This document shows, piece after piece, positions 19,109 to 32,154 of a stretch of 64,000 nt of DNA. Origin of the DNA: Bacteroides nordii WAL 11050 = JCM 12987. GTDB lineage: Bacteria; Bacteroidota; Bacteroidia; Bacteroidales; Bacteroidaceae. The notes beneath the pieces were generated by a model that had not been told where the DNA came from, ran no database searches, and saw only the letters and a list, made by a program, of their open reading frames with translations. The position numbers and the translations under genes are program-made. The DNA lies in the NCBI GenBank assembly GCA_000613465.1, contig BAJA01000009.1:1-64000 (forward strand), given 5' to 3'. Within the stretch, counting starts at the first letter, position 1. Each line of letters opens with the position of its first letter.

Positions 19109-22100
19109 ATGGCTTTTAGAAAAGAAAATAAGACGAAGAGCAATTTCTCGAAAATCTCTATCGGTTTGGCTTCTCCGGAAGAAATCTTAGAGAATTCGAG
19201 TGGTGAAGTATTAAAGCCTGAAACCATTAATTATCGTACTTACAAGCCTGAACGTGACGGTTTGTTTTGTGAGCGTATCTTTGGTCCTATTAAGGATTAT
19301 GAGTGCCATTGCGGTAAGTATAAACGTATCCGTTATAAAGGTATCGTCTGCGACCGTTGTGGTGTAGAAGTTACTGAAAAGAAAGTACGTCGTGAACGTA
19401 TGGGACATATTCAGCTGGTAGTGCCGGTGGCACACATCTGGTATTTCCGTTCACTTCCTAATAAGATCGGTTACTTGTTGGGTTTGCCTACCAAGAAGCT
19501 GGATTCTATTATTTATTACGAGCGTTACGTTGTGATTCAGCCAGGTGTTAAAGCTGAAGACGGTGTAGCTGAATTTGATTTGCTTTCAGAAGAAGAATAT
19601 CTGGATATTCTGGATACACTTCCGAAAGATAATCAGTATCTGGAAGATACAGATCCGAATAAGTTTATTGCTAAGATGGGTGCAGAGGCTATTTATGATC
19701 TTCTGGCACGTCTTGACCTGGATGCATTATCATACGAGTTGCGTCATCGCGCCGGAAATGATGCTTCACAGCAGCGTAAAAATGAGGCTCTGAAACGTTT
19801 GCAGGTAGTGGAGTCCTTCCGTGCATCTCGTGGACGTAATAAGCCGGAATGGATGATCGTGCGTATTGTACCGGTTATTCCTCCTGAACTTCGCCCATTA
19901 GTACCGTTGGATGGTGGTCGTTTTGCTACATCGGATTTGAACGACCTTTATCGTCGCGTAATTATCCGTAACAATCGTTTGAAACGTTTGATTGAAATCA
20001 AGGCTCCGGAAGTAATTTTACGTAATGAAAAACGTATGCTTCAGGAATCTGTTGATTCATTGTTTGATAACTCACGTAAATCAAGTGCTGTTAAGACGGA
20101 TGCTAATCGTCCATTGAAATCATTATCTGATAGTTTGAAAGGTAAACAGGGACGTTTTCGTCAAAACTTACTTGGTAAACGTGTTGACTATTCAGCTCGT
20201 TCGGTTATCGTTGTAGGTCCTGAGTTGAAAATGGGTGAGTGTGGTATTCCTAAATTGATGGCTGCCGAACTTTATAAACCGTTTATCATTCGTAAGTTGA
20301 TCGAACGCGGCATTGTGAAGACTGTGAAATCAGCGAAGAAGATTGTAGACCGTAAGGAACCTGTGATCTGGGATATTCTTGAGCATGTAATGAAAGGACA
20401 CCCTGTGCTGTTGAACCGTGCACCGACTCTTCACCGTTTGGGTATTCAGGCTTTTCAGCCGAAGATGATCGAAGGTAAAGCTATTCAGTTGCATCCACTT
20501 GCTTGTACGGCGTTCAATGCAGATTTTGATGGTGACCAGATGGCTGTGCACTTGCCTTTGAGTAATGAAGCTATTCTTGAAGCACAAATGTTGATGCTTC
20601 AGTCGCATAATATTTTGAATCCGGCTAATGGTGCTCCTATTACGGTACCTGCACAGGATATGGTACTTGGTTTGTATTACATAACTAAGTTGCGTACGGG
20701 AGCTAAAGGGGAAGGTTTGACTTTCTATGGTCCGGAAGAAGCATTGATTGCTTACAATGAAGGTAAGGTTGATATTCATGCCCCGGTGAAAGTAATCGTA
20801 AAGGATGTTGACGAAAACGGTAATATTATAGATGTGATGCGTGAGACTTCGGTTGGGCGTGTTATTGTTAACGAGATTGTTCCACCTGAAGCTGGTTATA
20901 TTAATACCATTATCTCTAAAAAATCACTCCGTGACATCATTAGTGATGTAATTAAGGTATGCGGTGTGGCGAAAGCTGCTGATTTCCTTGATGGAATTAA
21001 AAATCTTGGTTACCAGATGGCCTTTAAGGGTGGTTTGTCATTTAACTTAGGTGATATTATTATCCCGAAAGAGAAAGAGGTATTGGTTCAAAAAGGATAT
21101 GACGAAGTAGAGCAGGTGATCAACAACTATAATATGGGTTTCATCACCAATAATGAACGTTATAATCAGGTGATCGATATCTGGACACATGTTAACTCAG
21201 AACTGTCAAACATTTTGATGAAGACTATTTCTTCAGATGACCAAGGTTTTAATTCTGTATATATGATGCTTGACTCTGGTGCGCGTGGTTCTAAAGAACA
21301 GATTCGTCAGCTGTCAGGTATGCGTGGTTTGATGGCTAAACCGCAGAAGGCTGGTGCAGAGGGCGGACAGATTATTGAAAACCCAATCTTATCGAACTTT
21401 AAAGAAGGACTTTCGGTGTTGGAGTATTTTATTTCTACCCATGGTGCTCGTAAAGGTTTGGCTGATACTGCGTTAAAGACTGCCGATGCAGGATATCTGA
21501 CTCGTCGTCTGGTGGACGTTTCACATGATGTGATTATTAATGAAGAGGACTGTGGTACACTTCGTGGACTGGTTTGTACAGACTTGAAGAATAACGATGA
21601 AGTTATTGCAACTCTATATGAACGTATTCTTGGCCGTGTATCCGTACATGATATTATCCATCCTACAACAGGTGAATTGCTTGTTTCAGGTGGGGAAGAA
21701 ATAACAGAAGACATTGCTAAGAAGATTCAGGAATCTCCGATTGAGAGTGTTGAAATCCGTTCGGTATTGACTTGTGAATCTAAAAAAGGTGTATGTGCTA
21801 AGTGTTACGGACGTAATCTTGCAACCAGCCGTATGGTTCAAAAAGGCGAGGCTGTTGGTGTAATCGCTGCCCAGTCAATTGGTGAACCGGGTACACAGCT
21901 GACTTTGCGTACCTTCCATGCCGGTGGTACTGCTGCTAATATTGCAGCCAATGCAAGTATTGTAGCTAAGAATGCAGCTCGTCTGGAGTTTGAAGAACTC
22001 CGTACTGTAGACGTTGTTGATGAAACCGGTGAAGCTGCGAAAGTAGTAGTAGGTCGTTTGGCTGAAGTGCGTTTCGTGGATGTTAATACGAATATAGTTT

Positions 22101-23392
22101 TGTCTACTCACAATGTACCTTATGGCTCTACATTGTATGTGGCTGATGGAGAAGTGGTTGAGAAAGGTAAGCTTATTGCTAAGTGGGATCCGTTCAACGC
22201 TGTTATTATCACTGAGGCTACTGGTAAGATTGAATTTGAGAGTGTTGTTGAGAATGTCACTTATAAGGTTGAATCGGATGAAGCAACCGGACTTCGTGAA
22301 ATTATCATTATAGAGTCTAAAGACAAGACGAAGGTACCTTCTGTTCATATTCTTACTGAAGACGGTGATTTGATACGTACTTACAACTTGCCTGTGGGTG
22401 GACACGTTATCATTGAGAATGGCCAGAAGGTGAAAGCCGGTGAGGTTATTGTGAAGATACCGCGTGCGGTAGGTAAGGCTGGTGATATCACTGGTGGTCT
22501 TCCTCGTGTTACTGAACTGTTCGAAGCACGTAATCCGTCGAATCCGGCTGTTGTATCGGAAATTGATGGTGAGGTTACTATGGGTAAAATTAAACGTGGT
22601 AATCGTGAAATTGTGGTTACATCCAAAACCGGTGAGGTTAAAAAATATCTGGTTAACTTATCTAAGCAGATTCTGGTGCAGGAGAATGACTATGTTCGTG
22701 CTGGTACTCCGTTGTCAGATGGTGCTACTACTCCAGCTGATATTTTGGCTATTAAAGGTCCGACAGCAGTACAGGAATATATTGTGAATGAAGTTCAGGA
22801 TGTATACCGTTTGCAAGGTGTGAAAATTAACGATAAACACTTTGAAATTATTGTTCGTCAGATGATGCGTAAAGTTGAAATTGACGAACCGGGAGATACT
22901 CGTTTCCTTGAACAGCAGGTTGTTGACAAACTTGAGTTTATGGAAGAGAATGATCGTATCTGGGGCAAAAAGGTTGTTGTAGATGCTGGTGATTCTCAGA
23001 CAATGCAGCCAGGACAGATTGTAACTGCACGTAAGCTGCGTGATGAAAATAGTATGCTGAAACGCCGTGACTTGAAGCCAGTTGAAGTACGTGATGCTAT
23101 TGCTGCTACTTCTACTCAGATTCTTCAGGGTATTACACGTGCCGCTTTGCAAACTTCCAGCTTTATGTCAGCCGCATCTTTCCAGGAAACAACGAAAGTA
23201 TTGAATGAAGCTGCTATAAATGGCAAGATTGATAAGCTTGAAGGTATGAAGGAAAATGTGATTTGTGGTCATTTAATTCCTGCCGGTACAGGTCAGCGTG
23301 AGTTTGATAAGGTTATTGTTGGTTCAAAGGAAGAGTATGATCGTATCTTAGCTAATAAGAAAACGGTACTTGATTATAATGAAGTAGAATAA
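19109..23392 (+). CDS. rpoC: RNA polymerase beta' subunit
   Basis: The 1,427-residue catalytic subunit is complete and unbroken. It shows the N-terminal zinc site ([22 protein letters not shown]), the active-site magnesium loop [12 protein letters not shown], the second zinc site ([19 protein letters not shown]), and the trigger loop and bridge helix regions. It ends with the usual conserved tail. Transcription is closed by a terminator at 23418. Confidence 0.98.
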   Translation: MAFRKENKTKSNFSKISIGLASPEEILENSSGEVLKPETINYRTYKPERDGLFCERIFGPIKDYECHCGKYKRIRYKGIVCDRCGVEVTEKKVRRERMGHIQLVVPVAHIWYFRSLPNKIGYLLGLPTKKLDSIIYYERYVVIQPGVKAEDGVAEFDLLSEEEYLDILDTLPKDNQYLEDTDPNKFIAKMGAEAIYDLLARLDLDALSYELRHRAGNDASQQRKNEALKRLQVVESFRASRGRNKPEWMIVRIVPVIPPELRPLVPLDGGRFATSDLNDLYRRVIIRNNRLKRLIEIKAPEVILRNEKRMLQESVDSLFDNSRKSSAVKTDANRPLKSLSDSLKGKQGRFRQNLLGKRVDYSARSVIVVGPELKMGECGIPKLMAAELYKPFIIRKLIERGIVKTVKSAKKIVDRKEPVIWDILEHVMKGHPVLLNRAPTLHRLGIQAFQPKMIEGKAIQLHPLACTAFNADFDGDQMAVHLPLSNEAILEAQMLMLQSHNILNPANGAPITVPAQDMVLGLYYITKLRTGAKGEGLTFYGPEEALIAYNEGKVDIHAPVKVIVKDVDENGNIIDVMRETSVGRVIVNEIVPPEAGYINTIISKKSLRDIISDVIKVCGVAKAADFLDGIKNLGYQMAFKGGLSFNLGDIIIPKEKEVLVQKGYDEVEQVINNYNMGFITNNERYNQVIDIWTHVNSELSNILMKTISSDDQGFNSVYMMLDSGARGSKEQIRQLSGMRGLMAKPQKAGAEGGQIIENPILSNFKEGLSVLEYFISTHGARKGLADTALKTADAGYLTRRLVDVSHDVIINEEDCGTLRGLVCTDLKNNDEVIATLYERILGRVSVHDIIHPTTGELLVSGGEEITEDIAKKIQESPIESVEIRSVLTCESKKGVCAKCYGRNLATSRMVQKGEAVGVIAAQSIGEPGTQLTLRTFHAGGTAANIAANASIVAKNAARLEFEELRTVDVVDETGEAAKVVVGRLAEVRFVDVNTNIVLSTHNVPYGSTLYVADGEVVEKGKLIAKWDPFNAVIITEATGKIEFESVVENVTYKVESDEATGLREIIIIESKDKTKVPSVHILTEDGDLIRTYNLPVGGHVIIENGQKVKAGEVIVKIPRAVGKAGDITGGLPRVTELFEARNPSNPAVVSEIDGEVTMGKIKRGNREIVVTSKTGEVKKYLVNLSKQILVQENDYVRAGTPLSDGATTPADILAIKGPTAVQEYIVNEVQDVYRLQGVKINDKHFEIIVRQMMRKVEIDEPGDTRFLEQQVVDKLEFMEENDRIWGKKVVVDAGDSQTMQPGQIVTARKLRDENSMLKRRDLKPVEVRDAIAATSTQILQGITRAALQTSSFMSAASFQETTKVLNEAAINGKIDKLEGMKENVICGHLIPAGTGQREFDKVIVGSKEEYDRILANKKTVLDYNEVE

Positions 23393-23417
23393 TACAATTC
23401 AATTGACTATAGTAAAG

Positions 23418-23453
23418 AGGAGTGATTGCCATAAAGGTAATTGCTCCTTTTTT
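23418..23453 (+). terminator. Terminator of the rplK-rpoC operon
   Basis: A 13-bp stem with G-U pairs (AGGAGTGATTGCC at 23418-23430 with 23436-23448) and a 5-nt loop is followed by a run of T. Confidence 0.88.
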
Positions 23454-23600
23454 GTATTTTGGTTTTGAATGTTTCAGTAAGATTTGTTTTGAGTAGTTCT
23501 ATCTTTCTGGGTAGTGGCTGTGATTTAATCTGGATTTTTTCAAAACTTTCTTTAATTTGTTGCAGGTAAATTTATAATCTGGAAATAACAGGATAAAATC

Positions 23601-23631
23601 TTTGCTTCCTATTCGGATTATTGTAAATTTG
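23601..23631 (+). promoter_or_regulatory. Promoter of the DUF3467 gene
   Basis: TTTG (23601-23604), a 19-bp spacer and TAAATTTG (23624-23631) match the Bacteroides consensus at both boxes. Confidence 0.8.
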
Positions 23632-23772
23632 TAAAGAGAAATAGAATCTTTTAATAGGAAAACATCCGTCTTCCGGTTATGAAATGCCTCCTTCTTTCTT
23701 ATGACAAAGAGACTGAATAATTTTTGCTGGTAGACTTAGAATATATATTTAATTTTATAACATTGTTGAAAC

Positions 23773-24078
23773 ATGGAAGAACAGAATCCTAACAATCAAT
23801 TACAGATTGAGTTAAAAGAAGATGTTGCACAGGGAACCTATGCTAACTTGGCTATTATTACTCATTCCAGTTCGGAATTTATACTTGATTTTATACGAGT
23901 TATGCCGGGAGTACCTAAGGCTGGTGTTCAGTCGCGGATTATTTTAGCACCTGAACATGCCAAGCGCTTGCTTCGTGCTTTGGAAGAAAATATTGCAAAA
24001 TATGAACGTGTGTTTGGACCTGTACGATTGGCTGATGAACAATCTTTACCTCCAATGGCTGTAAAAGGTGAAGCCTGA
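23773..24078 (+). CDS. DUF3467 family protein
   Basis: The 101-residue protein has the DUF3467 pattern: an extended strand-rich N-terminus, then YANLAIITHSSSEFILDFIRVMPG, and RIILAPEHAKRLLRALEENI. The family is found widely in Bacteroidetes and other bacteria, often near transcription and translation genes, and its role is not known. It has its own promoter and lies between rpoC and the str operon, an arrangement I believe is conserved in Bacteroides. No signal peptide, so cytoplasmic. Confidence 0.88.
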   Translation: MEEQNPNNQLQIELKEDVAQGTYANLAIITHSSSEFILDFIRVMPGVPKAGVQSRIILAPEHAKRLLRALEENIAKYERVFGPVRLADEQSLPPMAVKGEA

Positions 24079-24120
24079 GAGTAATATAAAGGGTTAAAAA
24101 TGAAAAAAAAGAGGTAGTGC

Positions 24121-24151
24121 ATTGATTATTCAAATATTATTCGTATTTTTG
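24121..24151 (+). promoter_or_regulatory. Promoter of the rpsL-rplQ superoperon
   Basis: ATTG (24121-24124, one mismatch to TTTG), a 19-bp spacer and TATTTTTG (24144-24151) precede rpsL by about 62 bp. This is the best promoter seen before the str-S10-spc-alpha genes. Confidence 0.75.
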
Positions 24152-24213
24152 CAGCCCAAAATGTATAGTTACGAAATTAATATAACAATAATATAAATTA
24201 AAAACAATTTGAA

Positions 24214-24624
24214 ATGCCTACAATTCAGCAATTAGTAAGAAAAGGACGCGAAGTGCTGGTGGAGAAAAGTAAATCTCCGGCCCTCGATTCATGTCCTCAA
24301 AGACGTGGCGTTTGCGTGAGAGTGTATACAACCACTCCGAAGAAACCTAACTCTGCAATGCGTAAAGTTGCCCGTGTACGTTTGACTAACCAAAAAGAGG
24401 TTAACTCATACATTCCGGGAGAAGGACACAACTTGCAGGAACACTCAATCGTATTGGTACGCGGTGGACGTGTAAAAGACCTTCCGGGTGTGCGTTATCA
24501 TATCGTTCGTGGAACCCTTGATACAGCAGGTGTAGCCGGACGTACTCAAAGACGTTCTAAGTATGGTGCTAAACGTCCGAAACCGGGACAAGCTGCAGCT
24601 CCTGCAAAGGGAAAGAAAAAATAA
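24214..24624 (+). CDS. rpsL: 30S ribosomal protein S12
   Basis: The 136-residue protein has the S12 core with [19 protein letters not shown], in which K43 is the residue usually altered in streptomycin resistance and is wild-type here, and [17 protein letters not shown]. The tail is Lys- and Ala-rich. First gene of the str operon. Confidence 0.98.
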   Translation: MPTIQQLVRKGREVLVEKSKSPALDSCPQRRGVCVRVYTTTPKKPNSAMRKVARVRLTNQKEVNSYIPGEGHNLQEHSIVLVRGGRVKDLPGVRYHIVRGTLDTAGVAGRTQRRSKYGAKRPKPGQAAAPAKGKKK

Positions 24625-24769
24625 ATCGATCTAAGATCAACTATTTAAAGTAATAACTTTCGTTTTAGTTTGTTGGAATAAGCTATAAAGGTTGAGTAAA
24701 TTTTCCGGTGGGAGAATTGAAGATGTCAAGAATAGACAACCAAAAACAAAAACATTATTTTTCAAACAA

Positions 24770-25246
24770 ATGAGAAAAGCTAAACCCAAAAAACGCGTTA
24801 TCCTTCCGGATCCCGTGTACAATGACCAAAAGGTTTCAAAATTCGTAAATCACTTGATGTATGATGGAAAGAAAAATACATCTTACGAAATTTTTTACGC
24901 TGCTTTAGAAACAGTTAAAACAAAACTTCCTAACGAGGAAAAATCTGCTCTTGAAATTTGGAAAAAAGCGTTGGATAACGTGACTCCGCAAGTGGAAGTT
25001 AAGTCTCGCCGTGTAGGTGGTGCTACTTTCCAGGTTCCTACAGAAATTCGCCCGGATCGTAAAGAGTCTATCTCAATGAAGAATCTGATTCTTTTTGCTC
25101 GTAAAAGAGGTGGTAAATCAATGGCTGATAAATTGGCTGCCGAAATCATGGATGCATTCAATGAGCAAGGTGGTGCTTACAAACGTAAAGAAGATATGCA
25201 CAGAATGGCGGAAGCTAACCGTGCGTTCGCTCATTTCAGATTCTAA
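24770..25246 (+). CDS. rpsG: 30S ribosomal protein S7
   Basis: The 158-residue protein starts [19 protein letters not shown], the standard S7 N-terminus; a longer open frame from 24692 is not supported. It has [16 protein letters not shown] and ends [15 protein letters not shown]. It nucleates assembly of the 30S head. Confidence 0.97.
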   Translation: MRKAKPKKRVILPDPVYNDQKVSKFVNHLMYDGKKNTSYEIFYAALETVKTKLPNEEKSALEIWKKALDNVTPQVEVKSRRVGGATFQVPTEIRPDRKESISMKNLILFARKRGGKSMADKLAAEIMDAFNEQGGAYKRKEDMHRMAEANRAFAHFRF

Positions 25247-25308
25247 TGCACCCTTGTGTTGAGGATGTCAAAATGAGATTAAAAACTAAAAAGTAAAGGA
25301 AGAAGAAA

Positions 25309-27426
25309 ATGGCTAAGAATGATTTACATTTAACTCGTAATATCGGTATCATGGCTCACATCGATGCCGGAAAAACTACTACTTCTGAACGTATCCTGTT
25401 CTATACCGGATTGACTCACAAAATTGGTGAGGTACATGATGGCGCTGCTACAATGGACTGGATGGCTCAGGAGCAGGAACGTGGTATCACTATTACATCT
25501 GCTGCTACAACTACAAGATGGAAATATGCTGATAATACGTATAAAATCAACTTGATTGATACTCCGGGACACGTAGACTTTACTGCTGAAGTAGAGCGTT
25601 CATTGCGTGTACTTGATGGCGCTGTAGCTGCTTACTGTGCAGTAGGTGGTGTGGAGCCTCAGTCGGAAACAGTATGGCGTCAGGCTGATAAATATAATGT
25701 ACCACGTATTGCATATGTGAATAAAATGGACCGTTCTGGTGCTAACTTCTTTGATGTAGTGAGCCAGATGAAATCTGTTTTGGGGGCTAATCCGTGTCCG
25801 GTTGTTATTCCTATCGGAGCAGAAGAGTCTTTCAAAGGCTTGGTAGATCTTATTAAGATGAAAGCGATCTATTGGCATGATGAGACAATGGGCGCTGATT
25901 ATACAGTAGAAGAAATACCGGCTAACCTTGTAGATGAAGCTCAGGAGTGGAGAGATAAAATGTTGGAAAAGGTAGCAGAGTTTGATGATGCTTTGATGGA
26001 GAAATATTTCGATGATCCTTCTACTATTACAGAAGAAGAAATATTGAGAGCTCTTCGCAACGCAACCGTTCAGATGGCTGTTGTGCCTATGCTTTGTGGC
26101 TCTTCATTTAAGAATAAAGGTGTACAAACATTGTTGGATTATGTTTGTGCTTTCTTGCCTTCTCCTTTGGATACAGAGAATGTAATTGGCACAAATCCTA
26201 ATACTGGTGCTGAAGAAGATCGTAAACCAAGTGAAGATGAAAAAACTTCGGCTTTGGCATTTAAGATTGCAACAGACCCGTACGTAGGTCGTTTAACTTT
26301 CTTCCGTGTGTATTCAGGTAAAATTGAAGCAGGTTCTTACATTTATAACTCTCGTTCTGGAAAGAAAGAGCGTGTTTCTCGTTTGTTCCAGATGCATTCT
26401 AATAAGCAGAATCCTGTAGAGGTAATTGGCGCTGGTGATATTGGTGCTGGTGTAGGTTTTAAAGATATTCACACTGGTGATACATTGTGTGATGAAACAG
26501 CTCCTATTGTACTTGAATCTATGGATTTCCCAGAACCGGTAATTGGTATTGCGGTAGAGCCTAAGACTCAGAAAGATATGGATAAACTTTCTAATGGATT
26601 GGCAAAATTGGCTGAAGAAGATCCTACATTTACAGTGAAAACTGACGAACAAACAGGACAGACGGTTATTTCTGGTATGGGTGAGCTTCACTTGGATATT
26701 ATTATTGACCGTTTGAAACGTGAGTTTAAAGTAGAATGTAATCAGGGCAAACCTCAGGTGAACTACAAAGAGGCAATCACTAAAACGGTTAACTTGCGTG
26801 AAGTTTATAAGAAACAGTCTGGTGGTCGTGGTAAGTTTGCAGATATCATTGTTAACATTGGCCCGGTAGACGAAAGTTTTGTAGAAGGTGGCTTGCAGTT
26901 TGTTGACGAAGTCAAGGGAGGTAATATTCCTAAGGAGTTTATTCCTTCAGTACAGAAAGGTTTTGCAACTGCAATGAAAAATGGTGTATTGGCAGGTTAT
27001 CCGCTTGATTCACTGAAAGTAACTTTGATTGATGGTTCGTTCCACCCGGTTGACTCAGATCAGTTGTCATTTGAAATCTGTGCTATTCAGGCATATAAAA
27101 ATGCATGTGCTAAAGCAGGTCCTGTTTTAATGGAACCTATAATGAAACTAGAGGTTGTAACTCCTGAAGAAAATATGGGTGATGTTATTGGTGACTTGAA
27201 TAAGCGCCGTGGTCAGGTTGAAGGTATGGAATCAAGCCGTTCAGGTGCCCGTATCGTTAAGGCAATGGTTCCGTTGGCAGAGATGTTTGGTTACGTAACA
27301 GCGTTGCGTACTATTACTTCTGGTCGCGCAACCTCATCAATGGTGTACTCTCATCACTCTCAGGTTTCTAACTCTATTGCTAAGGCAGTATTGGAAGAAG
27401 TGAAAGGACGTGCTGATCTACTCTAA
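25309..27426 (+). CDS. fusA: Elongation factor G
   Basis: The 705-residue GTPase drives translocation. The G1 motif AHIDAGKTT is near residues 16-24, DTPGHVDFT and NKMDRSG follow, and the domain III-V motifs end with the [22 protein letters not shown] segment. It is the third gene of the str operon, as in other bacteria. tuf is not adjacent here but lies with secE-nusG. Confidence 0.98.
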   Translation: MAKNDLHLTRNIGIMAHIDAGKTTTSERILFYTGLTHKIGEVHDGAATMDWMAQEQERGITITSAATTTRWKYADNTYKINLIDTPGHVDFTAEVERSLRVLDGAVAAYCAVGGVEPQSETVWRQADKYNVPRIAYVNKMDRSGANFFDVVSQMKSVLGANPCPVVIPIGAEESFKGLVDLIKMKAIYWHDETMGADYTVEEIPANLVDEAQEWRDKMLEKVAEFDDALMEKYFDDPSTITEEEILRALRNATVQMAVVPMLCGSSFKNKGVQTLLDYVCAFLPSPLDTENVIGTNPNTGAEEDRKPSEDEKTSALAFKIATDPYVGRLTFFRVYSGKIEAGSYIYNSRSGKKERVSRLFQMHSNKQNPVEVIGAGDIGAGVGFKDIHTGDTLCDETAPIVLESMDFPEPVIGIAVEPKTQKDMDKLSNGLAKLAEEDPTFTVKTDEQTGQTVISGMGELHLDIIIDRLKREFKVECNQGKPQVNYKEAITKTVNLREVYKKQSGGRGKFADIIVNIGPVDESFVEGGLQFVDEVKGGNIPKEFIPSVQKGFATAMKNGVLAGYPLDSLKVTLIDGSFHPVDSDQLSFEICAIQAYKNACAKAGPVLMEPIMKLEVVTPEENMGDVIGDLNKRRGQVEGMESSRSGARIVKAMVPLAEMFGYVTALRTITSGRATSSMVYSHHSQVSNSIAKAVLEEVKGRADLL

Positions 27427-27438
27427 TAAAATATCTGA

Positions 27439-27476
27439 AGCAGCAGGCTAGCGAATGACTCTTAGCCTGCCGCTTT
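27439..27476 (+). other. Hairpin between fusA and rpsJ
   Basis: The stem 27439-27450 pairs with 27463-27474 with one A-C mismatch (core GCAGGCTA/TAGCCTGC). It is followed by only a broken U-tract, so it may be a partial terminator or attenuator between the str and S10 parts. Confidence 0.6.
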
Positions 27477-27512
27477 ATCTTATTTATATATTTATTAATT
27501 ACAAAAAAAGCA

Positions 27513-27818
27513 ATGAGTCAGAAAATTAGAATTAAACTAAAATCTTATGACCACAACTTGGTTGACAAATCAGCTGAGAAGATCGTGAGAACAGTGAAGG
27601 CTACAGGTGCTATTGTTAGCGGTCCTATACCCCTTCCTACGCACAAGCGTATTTTTACTGTGAACCGTTCGACTTTCGTTAATAAGAAGTCTCGTGAACA
27701 GTTCGAACTCTCTTCTTATAAGAGATTGATCGATATCTATAGTTCAACAGCTAAGACTGTAGATGCTCTGATGAAGTTAGAGTTACCGAGTGGTGTAGAA
27801 GTAGAAATTAAAGTTTGA
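27513..27818 (+). CDS. rpsJ: 30S ribosomal protein S10
   Basis: The 101-residue protein has [21 protein letters not shown] and the loop ending [15 protein letters not shown]10 is a 30S head protein and also the NusE antitermination partner of NusB. It heads the S10 gene group. Confidence 0.98.
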   Translation: MSQKIRIKLKSYDHNLVDKSAEKIVRTVKATGAIVSGPIPLPTHKRIFTVNRSTFVNKKSREQFELSSYKRLIDIYSSTAKTVDALMKLELPSGVEVEIKV

Positions 27819-27836
27819 TAATTAAAATTTAGTGAA

Positions 27837-28454
27837 ATGCCAGGATTATTAGGAAAAAAAATCGGAATGACATCCGTTTTCAGTGCTGATGGTAAAAATG
27901 TACCATGCACTGTTATCGAAGCAGGTCCTTGTGTTGTTACTCAGGTTAAGACCGTAGAAAAAGATGGCTATAAAGCTGTTCAGTTGGGTTTCCAGGATAA
28001 AAAGGAAAAACATACAACTAAGCCGTTGATGGGTCACTTTAAAAGAGCTGGAGTAACACCGAAGAGACACTTGGCCGAGTTCAAAGAGTTTGAAAATGAG
28101 TTAAATCTGGGTGATGCAGTTACTGTAGAGATGTTCGAAGGCGTAGAATTTGTTGATGTTGTTGGAACTTCTAAAGGTAAAGGTTTCCAAGGCGTTGTTA
28201 AAAGACATGGCTTTGGTGGTGTAGGTCAGGCTACTCATGGTCAGCACAATCGTGCCCGTAAACCGGGATCTATCGGTGCTTGTTCTTACCCGGCAAAAGT
28301 ATTCAAAGGAATGCGTATGGGTGGACAAATGGGTGGTGACAGAGTTACCGTTCAAAACTTGCAGGTATTAAAAGTAATCGCGGAACACAACCTTCTTTTG
28401 ATTAAAGGTTCTGTCCCTGGTTGCAAAGGTTCAATCGTAATAATTGAGAAATAA
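27837..28454 (+). CDS. rplC: 50S ribosomal protein L3
   Basis: The 205-residue protein has [13 protein letters not shown] at the start and the conserved [15 protein letters not shown] and [15 protein letters not shown] loop with the methylatable Gln region. Its TAA overlaps the ATG of rplD by one base (TAATG). Confidence 0.98.
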   Translation: MPGLLGKKIGMTSVFSADGKNVPCTVIEAGPCVVTQVKTVEKDGYKAVQLGFQDKKEKHTTKPLMGHFKRAGVTPKRHLAEFKEFENELNLGDAVTVEMFEGVEFVDVVGTSKGKGFQGVVKRHGFGGVGQATHGQHNRARKPGSIGACSYPAKVFKGMRMGGQMGGDRVTVQNLQVLKVIAEHNLLLIKGSVPGCKGSIVIIEK

Positions 28455-29080
28455 TGGAAGTTAACGTATATAACATTAAAGGTGAAGACACTGGGAGAAA
28501 GGTTACGTTAAACGAATCTATCTTCGGAATTGAGCCCAATGACCACGCTATCTATTTGGACGTAAAGCAATTTATGGCTAACCAGCGTCAGGGTACTCAT
28601 AAGTCAAAAGAAAGAAGTGAGATCAGTGGTTCTACTCGTAAGATCGGTCGCCAAAAAGGTGGCGGTGGTGCGCGTCGTGGTGACATGAACTCTCCGGTAC
28701 TTGTTGGTGGTGGACGTGTATTTGGACCAAAACCAAGAGACTACTATTTCAAGTTGAATAAAAAAGTTAAGACATTGGCTCGTAAGTCAGCTTTGTCTTA
28801 TAAAGCGCAGAACAATGCAATTGTTATTGTTGAAGACTTCGTTTTTGAAGCTCCTAAGACAAAGGATTTCATTGCTTTGACAAAAAATCTTAAAGTTTCT
28901 GATAAAAAGCTGCTTATGATTTTACCAGAAGCAAATAAAAACGTATATTTGTCAGCTCGTAACGTGGAGAAAGCTAATGTGCAGACTATCTCAGGATTAA
29001 ATACTTACAGAGTATTGAATGCTGGGGTTGTTGTACTTACTGAAAACTCTTTGAAGGCTATTGACAATATCTTAATTTAA
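28454..29080 (+). CDS. rplD: 50S ribosomal protein L4
   Basis: The 208-residue protein has the exit-tunnel loop with [34 protein letters not shown]. In some bacteria L4 represses its operon; this is not shown here. Start overlaps the rplC stop. Confidence 0.98.
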   Translation: MEVNVYNIKGEDTGRKVTLNESIFGIEPNDHAIYLDVKQFMANQRQGTHKSKERSEISGSTRKIGRQKGGGGARRGDMNSPVLVGGGRVFGPKPRDYYFKLNKKVKTLARKSALSYKAQNNAIVIVEDFVFEAPKTKDFIALTKNLKVSDKKLLMILPEANKNVYLSARNVEKANVQTISGLNTYRVLNAGVVVLTENSLKAIDNILI

Positions 29081-29096
29081 AAAGGAGGCTTAAATA

Positions 29097-29386
29097 ATGG
29101 GAATTATTATTAAACCGTTGGTGACAGAAAAAATGACTGCAATAACTGATAAGCTGAATCGTTTCGGCTTTATTGTACGTCCTGAAGCTAATAAACTGGA
29201 AATTAAGAGCGAAGTTGAAGCCCTTTATAATGTTACAGTGGTTGATGTGAATACTGTGAAGTATGCAGCAAAAATAAAAGCCGTTATACAAAAGCAGGTA
29301 TCATCAATGGTCGTACGAATGTTTATAAGAAAGCTATCGTAACACTGAAAGATGGAGATACTATTGATTTTTATAGCAATATTTAA
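29097..29386 (+). CDS. rplW: 50S ribosomal protein L23, apparent frameshift
   Basis: The uncorrected frame stops early at 29342 (81 codons). Restoring one A in the A-run at 29270-29274 gives a 96-residue protein whose tail reads [20 protein letters not shown] and ends DFYSNI at 29386. The N-terminal part ([19 protein letters not shown]) is typical L23. L23 lies at the tunnel exit and binds trigger factor and SRP. Since the gene is essential and the defect is a homopolymer deletion, a sequence error is the best reading. A strong AAGGAGG precedes the ATG. Confidence 0.94.
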
Positions 29387-29391
29387 TAAAA

Positions 29392-30216
<825 letters not shown>

Positions 30217-30236
30217 TCTGATTAATTGAGTAAACT

Positions 30237-30506
30237 ATGAGTCGTTCATTAAAAAAAGGTCCGTATATTAACGTAAAGCTTGAGAAGAAAGTTCTTGCTA
30301 TGAATGAATCGGGCAAGAAAGTTGTTGTTAAGACTTGGGCCAGAGCTTCAATGATTTCGCCTGATTTCGTAGGCCATACAGTTGCAGTTCATAACGGAAA
30401 TAAATTTATTCCTGTATACGTTACCGAAAATATGGTAGGTCACAAGTTGGGTGAATTCGCTCCAACTCGTACTTTCAGAGGACACGCTGGTAATAAGAAA
30501 AAATAA
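30237..30506 (+). CDS. rpsS: 30S ribosomal protein S19
   Basis: The 89-residue protein starts [19 protein letters not shown] and contains [23 protein letters not shown]. It binds 16S rRNA in the 30S head with S13. Confidence 0.98.
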   Translation: MSRSLKKGPYINVKLEKKVLAMNESGKKVVVKTWARASMISPDFVGHTVAVHNGNKFIPVYVTENMVGHKLGEFAPTRTFRGHAGNKKK

Positions 30507-30541
30507 CAGGATTTATCTGAAATAATAAAGTAATAAATATA

Positions 30542-30951
30542 ATGGGAGCAAGAAAAAAAATATCGGCTGAAAAAAGAAAAGAAGCCTTAAGACCATGTAT
30601 TTTGCTAAATTGCAAAATGTTCCTACTTCTCCTCGCAAAATGCGTCTCGTGGCTGACATGATTCGCGGGATGGAAGTGAACAGAGCACTTGGCGTTTTGA
30701 AGTTTTCTTCAAAAGAAGCTGCCGCGAGAGTGGAGAAGTTGCTACGCTCTGCAATAGCTAACTGGGAGCAGAAAAACGAACGTAAAGCTGAAAGCGGTGA
30801 ATTATTTGTAACTAAGATTTTTGTTGATGGTGGTGCTACACTTAAAAGAATGAGACCAGCTCCACAGGGAAGAGGTTACAGAATTCGTAAACGTTCAAAT
30901 CATGTAACATTGTTCGTTGATTCTAAGAGTAATAACGAAGATCAAAATTAA
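30542..30951 (+). CDS. rplV: 50S ribosomal protein L22, apparent frameshift
   Basis: The true start is the ATG at 30542 ([16 protein letters not shown]). One A is missing at 30589-30590 (TTAAGACC for TTAAAGACC); restoring it joins this leader to [20 protein letters not shown] and yields 136 residues. Without the correction the frame appears to start at 30595 with a short 118-residue product. L22 lines the exit tunnel; the tunnel loop is near [20 protein letters not shown]. Probably a sequence error. Confidence 0.94.
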
Positions 30952-30956
30952 GGTAG

Positions 30957-31691
30957 ATGGGACAAAAAGTTAATCCAATAAGCAACCGTTTAGGAATTAT
31001 CAGAGGATGGGATTCTAACTGGTATGGTGGAAATGATTACGGTGATTCTTTGCTGGAAGATAGCAAGATCCGTAAATATCTTAATGCAAGACTTGCAAAG
31101 GCAAGTGTTTCAAGAATCGTAATTGAACGTACGTTGAAGCTCGTTACTATTACTGTTTGCACTGCTCGTCCAGGTATTATCATCGGTAAAGGTGGCCAGG
31201 AAGTTGATAAGTTGAAAGAAGAGTTGAAGAAGGTTACCGACAAAGATATTCAAATTAATATCTTTGAAGTAAAAAGACCGGAACTGGATGCTGTGATTGT
31301 TGCAAATAACATCGCTCGTCAGGTAGAAGGTAAAATTGCCTATCGCCGTGCCATTAAAATGGCTATCGCAAATACTATGCGTATGGGTGCTGAGGGTATC
31401 AAAATTCAGATTTCAGGACGTTTGAATGGAGCTGAAATGGCTCGTTCTGAAATGTATAAGGAAGGAAGAACTCCGTTGCATACTTTTAGAGCAGACATAG
31501 ACTATTGCCATGCTGAAGCATTGACAAAAGTAGGTCTTCTTGGTATTAAAGTTTGGATTTGTAGAGGTGAAGTATTTGGTAAGAGAGAATTGGCTCCGAA
31601 CTTTACACAAAGCAAAGAAAGTGGTCGTGGAAACAATAGTGGAAACAACGGCGGCGGAAAGAACTTCAAAAGAAAGAAAAATAATCGCTAA
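30957..31691 (+). CDS. rpsC: 30S ribosomal protein S3
   Basis: The 244-residue protein has the KH domain ([18 protein letters not shown]) and the C-terminal S3 domain, followed by an Asn/Gly-rich basic tail (about residues 222-244). It forms part of the mRNA entry channel. Confidence 0.98.
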   Translation: MGQKVNPISNRLGIIRGWDSNWYGGNDYGDSLLEDSKIRKYLNARLAKASVSRIVIERTLKLVTITVCTARPGIIIGKGGQEVDKLKEELKKVTDKDIQINIFEVKRPELDAVIVANNIARQVEGKIAYRRAIKMAIANTMRMGAEGIKIQISGRLNGAEMARSEMYKEGRTPLHTFRADIDYCHAEALTKVGLLGIKVWICRGEVFGKRELAPNFTQSKESGRGNNSGNNGGGKNFKRKKNNR

Positions 31692-31714
31692 ACGAATTTG
31701 AATTTTAGGAAACT

Positions 31715-32149
31715 ATGTTACAACCGAAAAAGACAAAATTCAGAAGACAACAGAAGGGCCGGGCAAAGGGTAATGCTCAGAGAGGTAACCAGCTCGCTTT
31801 TGGTTCTTTTGGAATTAAGGCTTTGGAAACAAAATGGATCACAGGCCGTCAGATTGAAGCTGCTCGTATTGCAGTAACAAGATATATGCAACGTCAGGGA
31901 CAAATTTGGATTCGTATCTTCCCGGATAAACCTATTACCAGAAAACCTGCAGATGTGCGTATGGGTAAGGGTAAAGGTGCTCCCGAAGGATTCGTAGCTC
32001 CTGTTACTCCGGGTAGAATTATTATTGAAGCAGAAGGTGTTTCTTACGAAATCGCTAAAGAAGCTCTTCGCTTAGCTGCTCAAAAACTTCCTATCACTAC
32101 TAAATTTGTAGTGAGACGTGATTATGATATTCAAAATCAAAATGCGTAA
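31715..32149 (+). CDS. rplP: 50S ribosomal protein L16
   Basis: The 144-residue protein has [17 protein letters not shown], the [16 protein letters not shown] segment and [15 protein letters not shown]. It organises the A-site tRNA region. Its stop abuts the next gene. Confidence 0.98.
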   Translation: MLQPKKTKFRRQQKGRAKGNAQRGNQLAFGSFGIKALETKWITGRQIEAARIAVTRYMQRQGQIWIRIFPDKPITRKPADVRMGKGKGAPEGFVAPVTPGRIIIEAEGVSYEIAKEALRLAAQKLPITTKFVVRRDYDIQNQNA

Positions 32150-32154
32150 TGTTT

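Larger units (their letters stand above)
23393..23772 (+). other. 380-bp intergenic region after rpoC
   Basis: It contains the rpoBC terminator (23418-23453), an AT-rich stretch with no coding signal, and a consensus promoter (23601-23631) for the small gene at 23773. The leader from the promoter to that ATG is about 135 nt; I recognise no riboswitch in it. Confidence 0.6.

Noticed and set aside
20330..20779. Reverse-strand frame of 149 codons inside rpoC
   Set aside because: Complete overlap with the conserved rpoC active-site region; composition is that of an antisense shadow.
21875..22405. Reverse-strand frame of 176 codons inside rpoC
   Set aside because: Shadow of a highly conserved gene, no start context and no recognisable protein.
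29097..29342. A naturally shortened L23 of 81 residues
   Set aside because: The missing tail is present in the next frame directly downstream and ends 5 bp before rplB, so one lost A explains it.
30595..30951. A naturally shortened L22 of 118 residues
   Set aside because: A matching L22 N-terminus starts at 30542 and joins perfectly when one A is restored.
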